A DNA stretch of 64,000 nucleotides from contig DATEHQ010000182.1 in the NCBI GenBank assembly GCA_035279525.1, positions 9,058 to 73,057 on the forward strand, given 5' to 3'. This DNA is from DATEHQ01 sp035279525 (GTDB lineage Bacteria; Chloroflexota; Dormibacteria; Dormibacterales; Dormibacteraceae). Shown here one piece after another: positions 1-9,742 of the stretch (position 1 is the first letter of the stretch; each line of letters begins with the position of its first letter). A program made the translations under genes and the position numbers. The notes under the pieces were generated by a model that made no database searches, had not been told where the DNA came from, and worked only from the letters and a program-made list of their open reading frames with translations.

Positions 1-1121
1 GCGCCTGCCGTGTCGCGCCGCGCCAGCACGTTGGGGAGCGAGATCTCACGCCGATAGTTGCCGACTGTCACGTAGAGCTCACCGTTGTGACGGTTGAGGT
101 CGACCGCCGAACGGTCGGCGAACGGCACCTTGAGCGTCAGCACGTAGTCCGCGCCGTCCTTGTCGATGCGCTGCGGGCTCGACGTCGCGAAATGCTCAGC
201 CGGATCGCGGTCGCCATAGATCGCCTCGGCCATCCGCCCCAGCATCGCCTCGCCGACCACTTCGCGGTCGAACAGAGGCACGTTGAAGATTGGGATCCCG
301 GCGAATGATTGCTCCACCTCGGCCTGGTAGCGCCTGTGGATGAGCTGCCATTTCTGGAACAGCTCGTCGTGAAGCTCACCGGGCAGCAGGCGGTTGACGA
401 CCACCGCGTCCGTCACGTATCCGAACAGGCTCAGGTACGTATAGGCACGCTTGGCCTCCTTGACGACCATCTTCTCGAGGTTCAGCACGATTCGCACCGT
501 GGTCATCGCAGGGTCTGTGAGCACTTTGCGCATTCCCCCGAGGTCGAGCAGCAGGTCCTTCAGCGACGCATAGATCTCGTCGGAGGGGAGGGGCATGCCG
601 ATCATCGGCTGCAGGACAGGGCGCGCCACTCGCATCGCGCGACGCTGCCACGGATAGATCTTGTCGAGCCACCACTTGGCCGCATCTGGGAACGTGAGCA
701 GCTGCAGCGTCTCGCCGGTGGGCGCGCAGTCGACGATGAGCACGTCGTGCTCTGCGCGCTGCGCGTAGTGCTTGATCCACATCAGGGAGGCGATTTCGTC
801 CATGCCGGGCGGATTGGCCACCTCGTCCGCGACCACCTCGTCGAGGCCCTGGGTGGCGAACACCTCGGCGGCGTACTCGTGGAGCTTGATCCAGTGCCGC
901 TGCATCTCGTGCAGTGACGAGACTTCGTGCGCCCACAGGTTCTCGCCTACCCTGGTCATGTCGACGCCGAGCTCGACGTCGAACGAGTCACCCAGCGAAT
1001 GCGCGGGGTCGGTGCTCATGATCACGGTCCGGTATCCAGCCCGGGCGCAGCGCACCGCGGTCGCCGCGGCGACGGACGTTTTGCCGACCCCGCCCTTGCC
1101 TGTGAAGAGGATGACTCTCAC
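1..1121 (-). CDS. ArsA-family ATPase with C-terminal HSP20-like domain (3' end off window)
   Basis: This is a P-loop ATPase of the ArsA/GET3 group, which uses ATP to move client proteins or oxyanions. The deviant Walker A motif GKGGVGKT sits at residues 9-16, followed by the family motifs STDPAHSLGD and DCAPTGETLQLL. The last visible part, about residue 325 onward, looks like the small beta-sandwich (ArsA_HSP20) found in many bacterial soluble ArsA homologues. The frame opens with GTG at 1121. A TAGACT -10 box lies 6 nt upstream, so the transcript is probably leaderless. About 373 codons are visible and the stop lies beyond base 1. No arsenic genes are nearby, so an arsenite role is unlikely. 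A client-targeting or stress role is inferred. Confidence 0.88.
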   Translation of the reverse strand, partial: MRVILFTGKGGVGKTSVAAATAVRCARAGYRTVIMSTDPAHSLGDSFDVELGVDMTRVGENLWAHEVSSLHEMQRHWIKLHEYAAEVFATQGLDEVVADEVANPPGMDEIASLMWIKHYAQRAEHDVLIVDCAPTGETLQLLTFPDAAKWWLDKIYPWQRRAMRVARPVLQPMIGMPLPSDEIYASLKDLLLDLGGMRKVLTDPAMTTVRIVLNLEKMVVKEAKRAYTYLSLFGYVTDAVVVNRLLPGELHDELFQKWQLIHRRYQAEVEQSFAGIPIFNVPLFDREVVGEAMLGRMAEAIYGDRDPAEHFATSSPQRIDKDGADYVLTLKVPFADRSAVDLNRHNGELYVTVGNYRREISLPNVLARRDTAG

Positions 1122-1156
1122 GGCGAGAGTCTACGTGCGGCTCGAGCTCTCCCGCT

Positions 1157-1714
1157 CTACGGCTCGCTCCGTGTCTGCGTGATGTCCCCCGCAATGTGCT
1201 CGGTGAGCTGAGCCTCGAGGTGCCTGACGATCTGCAGCGCGATCTCGGTGTTCTTTTCGGTCAGCTGTGTGTTGTGCTCGATCGCCTTCAGGATCTGGAC
1301 GTTCTGGCGGTCGGCCTTGTCCGCCTCGGCCGCCGCGTGCTCGAGCGTCAGCCGGTCCTTCTGAGACTGCCGGTTGCCGGCCAGCAGCAGGACCGGTCCG
1401 GTGTAGGCGGCCTGCACGCTGAACAGCAGGTTCAGGAGCACGAACGGGTACGGGTCCCAGTGGTTGCTGGCCCTCTCGACCAGCGTCAGGACGATGTTGG
1501 CGACGACCCACACCGAGACGAGGAGAGTCTGGATGATGAGGAACTTCCACGAGCCGATTCCGGAGGCCGCCTTGTCGGCGATCCGCTCGCCGAGGGTCGC
1601 CTCCTCGTGGTGGACGACGTTGACCGGGTGGCGGTGACCATCGGAGTCGAGCTTGCGCCGGTGAAGCGTCTGCTTCAGCGCCGACTGACCTGAATCGCTG
1701 GTGCGCACCGACAT
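1157..1714 (-). CDS. DUF1003 membrane protein
   Basis: This 185-residue protein matches the DUF1003 family. A polar N-terminus is followed by the family's GERIADKAASGIGSWKFL stretch, then two transmembrane helices (about residues 52-72 and 90-113). The family hallmark WDPYPFVLLNLLFS precedes the second helix. The C-terminal third is a charged amphipathic helix, probably cytosolic and coiled coil. The function of the family is unknown. The gene is probably a single-gene unit: a TACAGT box lies 9 nt before the ATG and the flanking genes have their own starts. Confidence 0.85.
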   Translation of the reverse strand: MSVRTSDSGQSALKQTLHRRKLDSDGHRHPVNVVHHEEATLGERIADKAASGIGSWKFLIIQTLLVSVWVVANIVLTLVERASNHWDPYPFVLLNLLFSVQAAYTGPVLLLAGNRQSQKDRLTLEHAAAEADKADRQNVQILKAIEHNTQLTEKNTEIALQIVRHLEAQLTEHIAGDITQTRSEP

Positions 1715-1764
1715 CGCGCACGAACTGTAGAGGCCCGGATCGGGCCCTGTCTATTTCTTAATGT

Positions 1765-2127
1765 CTATTTGACGATCAGGGGAACCGCCAGCGAGCCCGC
1801 GCCGAGCAGCACCACCATGGCGAAACCGACCACACCGAGCCGGACCAGGTCCCGCGTGAAGTAGGGCACCCGATCGAGCGGGATCGACGGGTCGGCCGAT
1901 TCGACGATCATCCTGCCGCCGCGCGCCTTGCTGTACTGGTTTTTCGCTCCGAGCGACATCTCGACGGCGCGGACGAGGGCCTGGTCGCCGCCCACTCGCG
2001 CCTGCGAGACGCTGCGCGCCGGAGCCACGACGCCAGGCGTGGAGCCGGCGCTCGGGCTGAGCGGACCGGCGGGGCGCGCCGGCGGGCGGAATTTGGCCCT
2101 GGACTTCTTTTTTCCCTTGCGACTCAT
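1765..2127 (-). CDS. Small hypothetical protein with one C-terminal membrane helix
   Basis: I do not recognise this 120-residue protein. It starts with a very basic tract (MSRKGKKKSRAK), continues with a Pro/Ala/Ser-rich linker and a short charged middle, and ends in a single hydrophobic helix at about residues 97-118. This is the layout of a tail-anchored protein. A TAAACT box lies 9 nt before the ATG. Codon use matches the neighbours, which supports a real gene. The role is unknown. Confidence 0.6.
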   Translation of the reverse strand: MSRKGKKKSRAKFRPPARPAGPLSPSAGSTPGVVAPARSVSQARVGGDQALVRAVEMSLGAKNQYSKARGGRMIVESADPSIPLDRVPYFTRDLVRLGVVGFAMVVLLGAGSLAVPLIVK

Positions 2128-2327
2128 CCTGCCGCAAGTTTAGGGGAGGAGGGGCAGGCAGGCGGAAGGGGGCTGGTGGTGGAACGTGTGGCGCGACCTG
2201 GGGATGGACTCCGCCTGCCTGTCGTTGGGCCGTGGGACTCAACCAACTGGGTTGTGGGCTACGAGATGTTGTGTCCCGTGCGAAGTTATAACCCCGAATG
2301 TAGTTGTTGTCAAGGCTTTTCGACGAA

Positions 2328-2705
2328 TCAGACCTCGGTGGTCAGCTCGGCGTACTCCTCGTCGTTGATCAGGTCGTCCAGCTCGCCCGGGCTGTCGATT
2401 CGCATCCGGATCAGCCAGCCGGCGCCGTAGGGGTCCGAGTTGATCACGTCGGGGTCGTCGAGCGCCTCCTGGTTGACCTCGAGCACCTCCCCGGAGAGCG
2501 GCGCCTCGATCGGCGTCGACGCATCCTCCGACTCGGCCTTGCCCATGCGGTGGGCGACGTGCAGCACGTCGCCGGCGTCGGGCAATTCGAGCGTGGTGAT
2601 CGCTCCCATCTGGTCCTGCAGGTAGTCGCTCAGGCCGAGCACCGCCTCCGACCCGTCGACGCGCACCCAGACGTGGGCCGCGCTGAACCTCAGAGGCTGG
2701 ACCAT
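2328..2705 (-). CDS. GcvH-like lipoyl-domain protein lacking the lipoylated lysine
   Basis: The 125-residue protein aligns along its length with glycine cleavage H protein. Visible parts are the N-terminal HVWVRVDG strand (residues 11-18), VLGLSDYLQDQMG, the central hairpin, SGEVLEVN and the C-terminal GWLIRMRI strand. In active H proteins the hairpin reads ESVKA with a lipoylated Lys. Here it reads AESEDAST, so Asp61 occupies the lysine position. The nearest lysine (Lys56) is five residues away. The protein should therefore be unable to carry the lipoyl arm or shuttle methylamine in the glycine cleavage system. No gcvT or gcvP is in the window. A structural, regulatory or moonlighting role is likely. 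The residue assignment is read directly from the sequence. Confidence 0.8.
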   Translation of the reverse strand: MVQPLRFSAAHVWVRVDGSEAVLGLSDYLQDQMGAITTLELPDAGDVLHVAHRMGKAESEDASTPIEAPLSGEVLEVNQEALDDPDVINSDPYGAGWLIRMRIDSPGELDDLINDEEYAELTTEV

Positions 2706-2759
2706 GAAGATGATTTTGAAGCACGCAAGTCGCCTCGCGGCGAGGGCGTTAGACCGTGC

Positions 2760-2849
2760 ATGAGATGGCTGCTGCTGGTCGGGGCGATCGTGGTCTGCGG
2801 CATCCTAGCCAACCTGCTCTGGCACCAGTTCTTTTTGAATGGTGCTTAG
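2760..2849 (+). CDS. Possible 29-residue single-span membrane peptide
   Basis: A short ORF opens with ATG at 2760 and encodes MRWLLLVGAIVVCGILANLL followed by a short polar tail. It could form one membrane helix. It lies between the divergent gcvH-like gene and the end of the ychF-like gene. No strong Shine-Dalgarno sequence is visible. The strongly hydrophobic composition argues for a real small protein, but an ORF this short can arise by chance. Confidence 0.3.
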   Translation: MRWLLLVGAIVVCGILANLLWHQFFLNGA

Positions 2850-2854
2850 GAGCC

Positions 2855-3868
2855 CTACCGACCGATCCTGAAGAAGATCACGTCGCCGTCCTTGACCCGG
2901 TAATCGCGACCTTCGACGCGAAGCTTGCCGGCGGCGCGAAGCGCCTCCATCGAGCCGGCGGCGAACAGCTCGTCGACCGACGTCACCTCCGCGCGAATGA
3001 AGTGCTTCTCGAAGTCGGTGTGGATCTTCGACGCCGCGATCGGCGCCGGCGCGTCGCGCTCGCACGCCCAGGCGCGAACCTCCGGCTCGCCGGCGGTGAA
3101 GTAGGTGATGAGGCCCCCCGCGTCCCACACCGCTCGGGCGATGCGGCCGAGCCCTGACTCGTCGATCCCGTAGCCGGCGCGCATCTCCGCCTGCTCGTCG
3201 CCCTCGAGCTCCGCGAGCTCCGCCTCGAGGCGAGCCGAGAGCACTATCGAGTGAGCACCCTCCGCCTCGGCGATGCGTGCGACCTTCGCCGCCGCCCCGG
3301 CGCCGCTCGGGAGCGCCTGCTCCGCGGCATTCGCGACGTACACCGAGGGCTTGAGCGTCACCGGGAAGATGCCGGCCAGCATCGCGCGCTGGTCGGGCTC
3401 GAGCTCGAGCGTGCGCAGCTGGTGGCCCGCATCGAGGTGCGCCTTTGCCGCGTTCAGGACGTCGGTTTCCGCCTGGGCGTCCTTCTTTCCGGCGCGGGCT
3501 TCGCGGGCCACCACGTCGAGCCTTCGCTCGACCGACGCCAGGTCCGCAAGCACCAGGTCGAGCGCAAACTCATCCATCTCTGCGACCGGGTCCGGGTCCG
3601 GTCCGAAACACCGCGCGACCTTGACCAGGACATCCGCCTGCCGCGCAAACGCGACGCGCTGCGCGCGGCTGCCGGGTGGGGTGTCTTCCACACGAACCTG
3701 CGCCGGCGTCGTCTTGGCGGGGTGCACCGCTTCGGAAAGCCGCGTCAACCTCTCGTCCGGCACGTCGACCATGCCGACGCCATCCGCGCCGCGGCCCGCG
3801 GTCAGCGCATTGAACATCGTGCTCTTTCCGGCCCCCGCCGGCCCGACGACGGCCACATTGACCGGCAC
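2855..3868 (-). CDS. YchF/OLA1-type P-loop protein with degenerate switch motifs
   Basis: The 337-residue protein is homologous to YchF, a ribosome-associated ATPase/GTPase. The G1 loop is GPAGAGKSTMFNALT (residues 9-23). The C-terminal TGS domain is complete, with IHTDFEKHFIRAEV and DYRVKDGDVIFF. It differs from standard YchF (about 363 residues): the switch I segment after G1 is largely missing, the G3 signature DIAGL is replaced by DTPPG, and the NxxE nucleotide-specificity motif reads NAAE. ATP or GTP hydrolysis is therefore doubtful, although the fold should be kept. It lies 180 nt downstream of lysC and could be transcribed with the threonine operon. A canonical ychF probably exists elsewhere in the genome. 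Confidence 0.82.
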   Translation of the reverse strand: MPVNVAVVGPAGAGKSTMFNALTAGRGADGVGMVDVPDERLTRLSEAVHPAKTTPAQVRVEDTPPGSRAQRVAFARQADVLVKVARCFGPDPDPVAEMDEFALDLVLADLASVERRLDVVAREARAGKKDAQAETDVLNAAKAHLDAGHQLRTLELEPDQRAMLAGIFPVTLKPSVYVANAAEQALPSGAGAAAKVARIAEAEGAHSIVLSARLEAELAELEGDEQAEMRAGYGIDESGLGRIARAVWDAGGLITYFTAGEPEVRAWACERDAPAPIAASKIHTDFEKHFIRAEVTSVDELFAAGSMEALRAAGKLRVEGRDYRVKDGDVIFFRIGR

Positions 3869-4049
3869 CTTAGAGGTGCGGCCGGGGGGTCGGCCGAGAG
3901 ATTCGGTGACCAGGTGGTCCGGATGCTAGGCGCAGCCGAACACCGGAGCGAGCGCATCCGTCGATGCGTGAGCGAGAAGCGGAGGCTGCAACAACGCAGA
4001 CGGGCCGCATCGGCGCCGAAGATCCGGCTGACATCTCTGGCCGCACCTC

Positions 4050-5270
<1,221 letters not shown>

Positions 5271-5323
5271 TCTAGAGGGCCCCCCGCGAACTCACCGCGA
5301 CAGCTGGGAGTCCGTGGGGATTC

Positions 5324-6136
5324 TCACAGCGTCCGGAACATGCCCTTATCGGTGATCTTCGAGACCACCGCACGACCACGCAGCGGGTGGGACTCCTCCA
5401 TCGCCTTGGCGATCCGCGCCGCGGCCGAAGGGGCGCAGAACGCGAACACGCTCGGACCGGCGCCGCAGATCGCCGCGCCGTAGGCGCCGGCCGCCTCGGC
5501 CACGTGGATCACCTCCTCGGTCCATGGATAGAGGTGAAGCCGGTGCGGCTGGTGGAGGCGGTCGCGCAGCGCTTCACCGAGCAAGGATGGGCGCTTCGAC
5601 ATGATCGCGCGGACCAGCAGCGCGGTCCGCGCCGCGTTGAAGGTCGCCGCCTCGATGGGCACGGAGTCGGGCAGCACCGCGCGCGCTTTCTCGGTCGGCA
5701 GCGGCTGGTGCGCTATGAAGAGCGCCAGGCCCCAGCCGGGGTTGGGCAGCTTCTCGTCCACGTGCTCGGACACGATCCGAATGCCACCGGAAGCGGAGGC
5801 GGCGACGTTGTCGGTGTGGCCCTCGTCCGAGCCGGCGTCCACGATGTGGCTCCTGACGTCCCAGGGGCTGCTCAGCGCGGAGGCGGCGAGCCGGGACGCC
5901 GCGCTGGAGCCGAGGCCGACCCCCAGCGGAATCTCGCTGCGGACCCGTCCTTTCATGTTCAGGCGTGTGAACGGGTTCTCGTGCGCGTACAGGTAGTCGG
6001 CTCCCTCGCCTTCGTAATCCCACGACGGCCGGTCGGACTCATTCGCCTCGACCTCCAGCCAGAGATCGATCGCCATCGCCATGCAGTCGAAGCCGGGGCC
6101 GATGTTGGCGATGGAGGCTGGGACCTTGACTCGCAT
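5324..6136 (-). CDS. thrB: Homoserine kinase
   Basis: This GHMP-family kinase converts homoserine to O-phosphohomoserine for ThrC. Motif 1 is PASIANIGPGFDCMAMAIDL (residues 6-25). The ATP loop is PLGVGLGSSAAS (70-81), and the third motif AICGAGPSVFAF lies near the C-terminus. EGHTDNVAAS is the usual EGHPDN segment. The protein (270 residues) is about 30 shorter than typical ThrB, mostly through short loops after the ATP loop. Its ATG overlaps the thrC stop (TAATG), so the two are translationally coupled. Confidence 0.93.
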   Translation of the reverse strand: MRVKVPASIANIGPGFDCMAMAIDLWLEVEANESDRPSWDYEGEGADYLYAHENPFTRLNMKGRVRSEIPLGVGLGSSAASRLAASALSSPWDVRSHIVDAGSDEGHTDNVAASASGGIRIVSEHVDEKLPNPGWGLALFIAHQPLPTEKARAVLPDSVPIEAATFNAARTALLVRAIMSKRPSLLGEALRDRLHQPHRLHLYPWTEEVIHVAEAAGAYGAAICGAGPSVFAFCAPSAAARIAKAMEESHPLRGRAVVSKITDKGMFRTL

Positions 6137-7179
6137 TACAGCTTCAAGACCTTAGCGAGTGTGCGCGCGTCGCCGTCGAGCTCGATGGGCGGTTCGACGT
6201 TCTTGAGCGCCGCATCCGGGTCCTTGAGGCCCGAGCCGGTCAGGACGACGACCGTCGACGAGTCCTTTTGCAGCTTCCCCTCACGGACCAGCCTGAACAG
6301 GAGCGCAAGGGGAGCGGCCGACGCGGGCTCCGCGAAGAGTCCCTCGGAGGCTGCGAGCTGGATCTGGGCGGAGAGGATCTCGGTGTCGCTGACGGCCGCG
6401 ATCATGCCGCCCGACTCGTCCCTGGCGGAGGTCGCGCCCTCCCACGAGGCTGGATTCCCGATCCGGATCGCCGAGGCCACGGTCCGTGGGTCCGATACCG
6501 GGTGGCCGCCGACGATCGGAGCGGCGCCTTCCGCCTGGGCTCCGACCATGCGGGGCAGCGTCTTCGAGCGACCAGCCGCGTGATACTCGCGAAAGCCCTT
6601 CCAGTACGCGGTGATGTTGCCGGCGTTGCCCACCGGGAGGATCAGGTAGTCCGGCGCCCCGCCCAGGTCGTCGACGATCTCGAAAGCGGCGGTCTTCTGC
6701 CCGTCGATACGGTGCGGGTTGACGGAGTTCATCAGCGACACGGAGTAACGCGACGTGAGGTCCCGCACTGTCTCGAGCGCCGCGTCGAAGTTGCCTTTCA
6801 ACGCGACGACCTTCGCGCCGTACATCAGCGCCTGCGACAGCTTGTTGAGGGCGATCTCGCCTGAGGGCACCACGACGATCGCGCGTGCACCGACGCGCGC
6901 GGCGTAGGCCGCCATCGAAGCGGAGGTGTTGCCCGTCGATGCGCACATGAAGACGCGGCTTCCCGCCTCGAGCGCCTTGGCGACCGCGACCACCATTCCG
7001 CGGTCCTTGAACGAGCCGGTCGGGTTGACGCCCTCGTACTTGAAGTAGAGCTCCTTGAGGCCGAGCGCCCTGGCGATGTTGTGGCTGCGGACGAGTGGGG
7101 TCGACCCCTCGTTGAGGTCCACCTCGGGCGTGGTCGGTGAGACGGGCAGGTGCTCGCGGTAGCGAGCGATGACACCCAA
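6136..7179 (-). CDS. thrC: Threonine synthase
   Basis: This PLP enzyme converts O-phosphohomoserine to threonine. The PLP-binding lysine is Lys58 in VNPTGSFKDRGM. The glycine-rich phosphate-binding segment PVGNAGNITAYWKG and a C-terminal VVVLTGSGLKD are present. The length (347) and the start (GVIARYREHLPV) are typical of short ThrC enzymes. The start is TTG at 7179, because an in-frame TAG lies three codons upstream. The gene follows hom after 9 nt and overlaps thrB, so it is internal to the operon. Confidence 0.95.
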   Translation of the reverse strand: MGVIARYREHLPVSPTTPEVDLNEGSTPLVRSHNIARALGLKELYFKYEGVNPTGSFKDRGMVVAVAKALEAGSRVFMCASTGNTSASMAAYAARVGARAIVVVPSGEIALNKLSQALMYGAKVVALKGNFDAALETVRDLTSRYSVSLMNSVNPHRIDGQKTAAFEIVDDLGGAPDYLILPVGNAGNITAYWKGFREYHAAGRSKTLPRMVGAQAEGAAPIVGGHPVSDPRTVASAIRIGNPASWEGATSARDESGGMIAAVSDTEILSAQIQLAASEGLFAEPASAAPLALLFRLVREGKLQKDSSTVVVLTGSGLKDPDAALKNVEPPIELDGDARTLAKVLKL

Positions 7180-7188
7180 ACGCGCCCC

Positions 7189-8478
7189 CTAGAACACGCG
7201 GAGGAACGAAGAGACGGCGCGCACCGGGTCGAGCTCGGCCATCCGCGCGCGGGCCTTCTGCAGGCTCGCCTCGAGCGACGGATGCGTGGTCACCACGAGC
7301 TCGGCGGTCTGGTCCTGCGACCACGCGTCCTTCTGTATGAAGCTCGAGATGCTGACGCCCTCTTCGGCGAAGACCTGGCCGATCGCGGCCAGCACGCCGG
7401 CGCGGTCTTCGACCCTGATCCGGAAATAGGCGCGGGTCCGAACCTCGCCCATGGGGATCACGCCGATGCGGTCGTCAAAGCTGAACGAGGGACGGCTCTG
7501 CACACCTCGGCGGATCGAGCGGGCCAGGTCGATCAGGTCGCCCACGACCGCCGACGCCGTCGGCCTCCCGCCGGCGCCCTGGCCGACGAGCAGCACCTGC
7601 CCGACCAGGTCGCCCTCGACGAAGACTGCGTTCTCGGCGCCCTCGACGCGGGCGAGCGGGTGATCGAGCGGGACCATCGCCGGATGCACGCGCGCCTCGA
7701 CGCGTCCCGGATGCCGCTGGGTGTGGGCGATGAGCTTGATCGCATAGCCGAGCTCGCGCGCGTAGCGGAAATCGACCGGCTCGATGCCCTCGATGCCCTC
7801 GCGGTAGATCTCGTCGGGCCGGACCTTGATCTCGTACGCGATCGAGCCGAGGATGGCCAGCTTGTACGCGGCGTCGTAGCCGCCGATGTCGTCTGTCGGA
7901 TCGGCCTCGGCGTATCCGGCCGCCTGGGCTTCCGCCACCGCGTCCACCAGGGTCCGGCCTGAGGCCATGCGGCCGAGCACGTAGTTGGTCGTGCCGTTGA
8001 TCACGGCGGAGACGCGCTCGATGCGGTTCGCCTGAAGGTCGGTGCGGAACGTGCTGATGAGGGGGATGCCGCCCCCGACCGCAGCCTCGAAGTAGATGTC
8101 TACGTTGCGCTCTGCCGCGGCATCGAGCAGCTCGGGGCCGTGCCTCGCCATCACCACCTTGTTGGCCGTGATCACGTGCTTGCCGGCCGCGATCGCCCGC
8201 TCGAGGTAGCTGCGGATCGGCTCGTCGCCCCCCGCCACCTCGATCACGACCTCGACCGACGGGTCGTCGATCACCTCCGCGGGATGGCTGGTGAGGAGGG
8301 CGCGGTCGATCTCGATGGGTCGACGCTTGGCCGGGTCGCGCACCAGCACCTTGCGCAGGCACAGCTCGACACCTGCCCGGCGCGATAGCTGCGGGCCCCA
8401 GGTGAGCATCCGGTCGGCCACCTGCGCGCCGACCGTGCCGAGGCCGACCAGGCCGACATTCAAGGGGCGGGAGCTCAT
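7189..8478 (-). CDS. hom: Homoserine dehydrogenase
   Basis: It reduces aspartate semialdehyde to homoserine with NAD(P)H. The Rossmann motif VGLVGLGTVGAQVA is at residues 8-21. The catalytic domain includes the family segments VSAVINGTTNYVLGRM and AYKLAILGSIAY. A C-terminal ACT domain (about 350-429, FRIRVEDRAGVLAAIGQVFA) predicts feedback inhibition by threonine. The 429-residue length is typical of the Bacillus/actinobacterial type. It is the first gene of the threonine operon. Only 21 nt separate it from the divergent gene at 8500, so the two promoters must overlap. The stop is TAG. Confidence 0.96.
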   Translation of the reverse strand: MSSRPLNVGLVGLGTVGAQVADRMLTWGPQLSRRAGVELCLRKVLVRDPAKRRPIEIDRALLTSHPAEVIDDPSVEVVIEVAGGDEPIRSYLERAIAAGKHVITANKVVMARHGPELLDAAAERNVDIYFEAAVGGGIPLISTFRTDLQANRIERVSAVINGTTNYVLGRMASGRTLVDAVAEAQAAGYAEADPTDDIGGYDAAYKLAILGSIAYEIKVRPDEIYREGIEGIEPVDFRYARELGYAIKLIAHTQRHPGRVEARVHPAMVPLDHPLARVEGAENAVFVEGDLVGQVLLVGQGAGGRPTASAVVGDLIDLARSIRRGVQSRPSFSFDDRIGVIPMGEVRTRAYFRIRVEDRAGVLAAIGQVFAEEGVSISSFIQKDAWSQDQTAELVVTTHPSLEASLQKARARMAELDPVRAVSSFLRVF

Positions 8479-8499
8479 GGGCCGCTATTCTGCCCGTTT

Positions 8500-9453
8500 G
8501 TGGCTCTGATCCTGCGCGAAGCGGACGTCCAGGAGCTGATCGAGATGGACGACGTGATTGCCGCCCTGACGGCGGCGATGCGCGAGCTGGGTGAGGGGAA
8601 GGCGCAGAACGAGCCGAGGCGGAGGGCCTTCGCGCCGGGCGGGATGCTCAACGTGATGTTCGCCTCCTACCCGGGCGGAGCCTGCACCGGGCTGAAGGCC
8701 TACTCCGTGGCCGGGGGCAAGGCCCGATTCCTGGTCGTGGTGTTCGGCCTGGACGGCGCGCTTCAGGCGCTGGTCGAGGCCGACTTCATGGGCACCTACC
8801 GCACCGGCGCCGCGACGGCGGTCGCCGCCACCGCGCTGGGCGCTCGCAACCCGGCGACCGTGGCGCTGATCGGCACCGGCTGGCAGGCCCGCACCCAGGC
8901 GCTGGCGCTCTCGCGCGTGCTCGAGATCAAAGAGCTGCGCGCCTACAGCCGCGACGCCGAGAAGCGCGCCGAGTTTGCGCGCGACCAGGCCGAGGAGCTC
9001 GGCCTGGACGTGGTCGCGCCGGACAGCGCCGAGGAGGCCGTCCATGGCGCTGACGTGGTCGTCACCATCACCACCTCGAAGTCACCGGTCCTCCAGGCCG
9101 AGTGGCTCGAACCTCATGCCTTCGTCGCTTGCGCCGGCTCGAACTTTCACAACCGGGCCGAGATCCCGCCCGAAGTCGTGGAGCGGGCGCAGACGGTGGT
9201 GGTGGATCAGCTGGCGGCGGCCCGGCTCGAGAGCGGAGACCTGATCGCGGCGGCCGAGGCGGGCAGGTTCGAATGGACCAGGGCGGTCGAGCTGGGGTCG
9301 GTGCTGGCCGGGAAGTGGACGCGGCCCGACTCGCCAGGCATCACGCTCTTCGAATCGCACGGCCTGGCGCTGTGGGACCTGGCGGCGGGCTCGGTCGTCG
9401 TCGAGGCGGCGCGCAAGCGCGGGATGGCCGAGGAGCTCGACCTCCTGACCTGA
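8500..9453 (+). CDS. Ornithine cyclodeaminase/mu-crystallin family oxidoreductase
   Basis: This 317-residue NAD(P)-binding protein belongs to the OCD/mu-crystallin family. Family members act as ornithine cyclodeaminase, alanine dehydrogenase, ketimine reductase or opine-related enzymes. The N-terminal dimerisation/substrate domain includes GMLNVMFASYPGG. The Rossmann fingerprint is VALIGTGWQARTQALAL (about residues 125-141). The segment FMGTYRTGAATAVAA precedes it. The substrate cannot be assigned from sequence. It is divergent from hom. A TATTCT box lies 8 nt before the GTG start, indicating a leaderless transcript. Confidence 0.85.
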   Translation: MALILREADVQELIEMDDVIAALTAAMRELGEGKAQNEPRRRAFAPGGMLNVMFASYPGGACTGLKAYSVAGGKARFLVVVFGLDGALQALVEADFMGTYRTGAATAVAATALGARNPATVALIGTGWQARTQALALSRVLEIKELRAYSRDAEKRAEFARDQAEELGLDVVAPDSAEEAVHGADVVVTITTSKSPVLQAEWLEPHAFVACAGSNFHNRAEIPPEVVERAQTVVVDQLAAARLESGDLIAAAEAGRFEWTRAVELGSVLAGKWTRPDSPGITLFESHGLALWDLAAGSVVVEAARKRGMAEELDLLT

Positions 9454-9466
9454 CCCACCCGCGCCC

Positions 9467-9742
9467 TTAATGGATGTGGGTGTTCACCTGCTGTGGCGCG
9501 AAGCCGCCGAGGTTGAACCAGGTGCCGACCAGGAAAGCCGCGAACAGGATCACGACCAGGGCCGCGCTGGCGGAGGTGTACACGACCCAGGGCGCCGGAC
9601 CGCGACCGGCGATCCGGATCATCAGGTCCGACCAGTCCGGACCCCGGCGCGGGGTCCACGCCTGGACCTCGGCCCGGATCATCCGGCTGACGTCGGCCTC
9701 GGAGGGTGTGTTCGACCCGCCTTGTGTGGGTTTATCTTCCAC
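9467..9742 (-). CDS. Small single-pass membrane protein, probable anti-sigma partner
   Basis: This 91-residue protein has a soluble N-terminal half of about 50 residues (SEADVSRMIRAEVQAWTPRR), one transmembrane helix at about residues 53-75, and a short outer tail. GTG 9742 is chosen because it lies inside the end of the sigma-factor gene and is preceded by GAAGGTG. The longer frame upstream is only the sigma gene in another frame. The 11-nt overlap with the ECF sigma gene implies translational coupling. This is the usual arrangement for an anti-sigma factor. No zinc-binding HxxxCxxC motif is present, so it is not a ZAS-type protein. Confidence 0.6.
   Translation of the reverse strand: MEDKPTQGGSNTPSEADVSRMIRAEVQAWTPRRGPDWSDLMIRIAGRGPAPWVVYTSASAALVVILFAAFLVGTWFNLGGFAPQQVNTHIH

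Noticed and set aside
2128..2327. A glycine riboswitch near the gcvH-like gene
   Set aside because: The leader side of the gene is 2706-2759 and is too short. The downstream spacer shows no tandem aptamer-like conservation.
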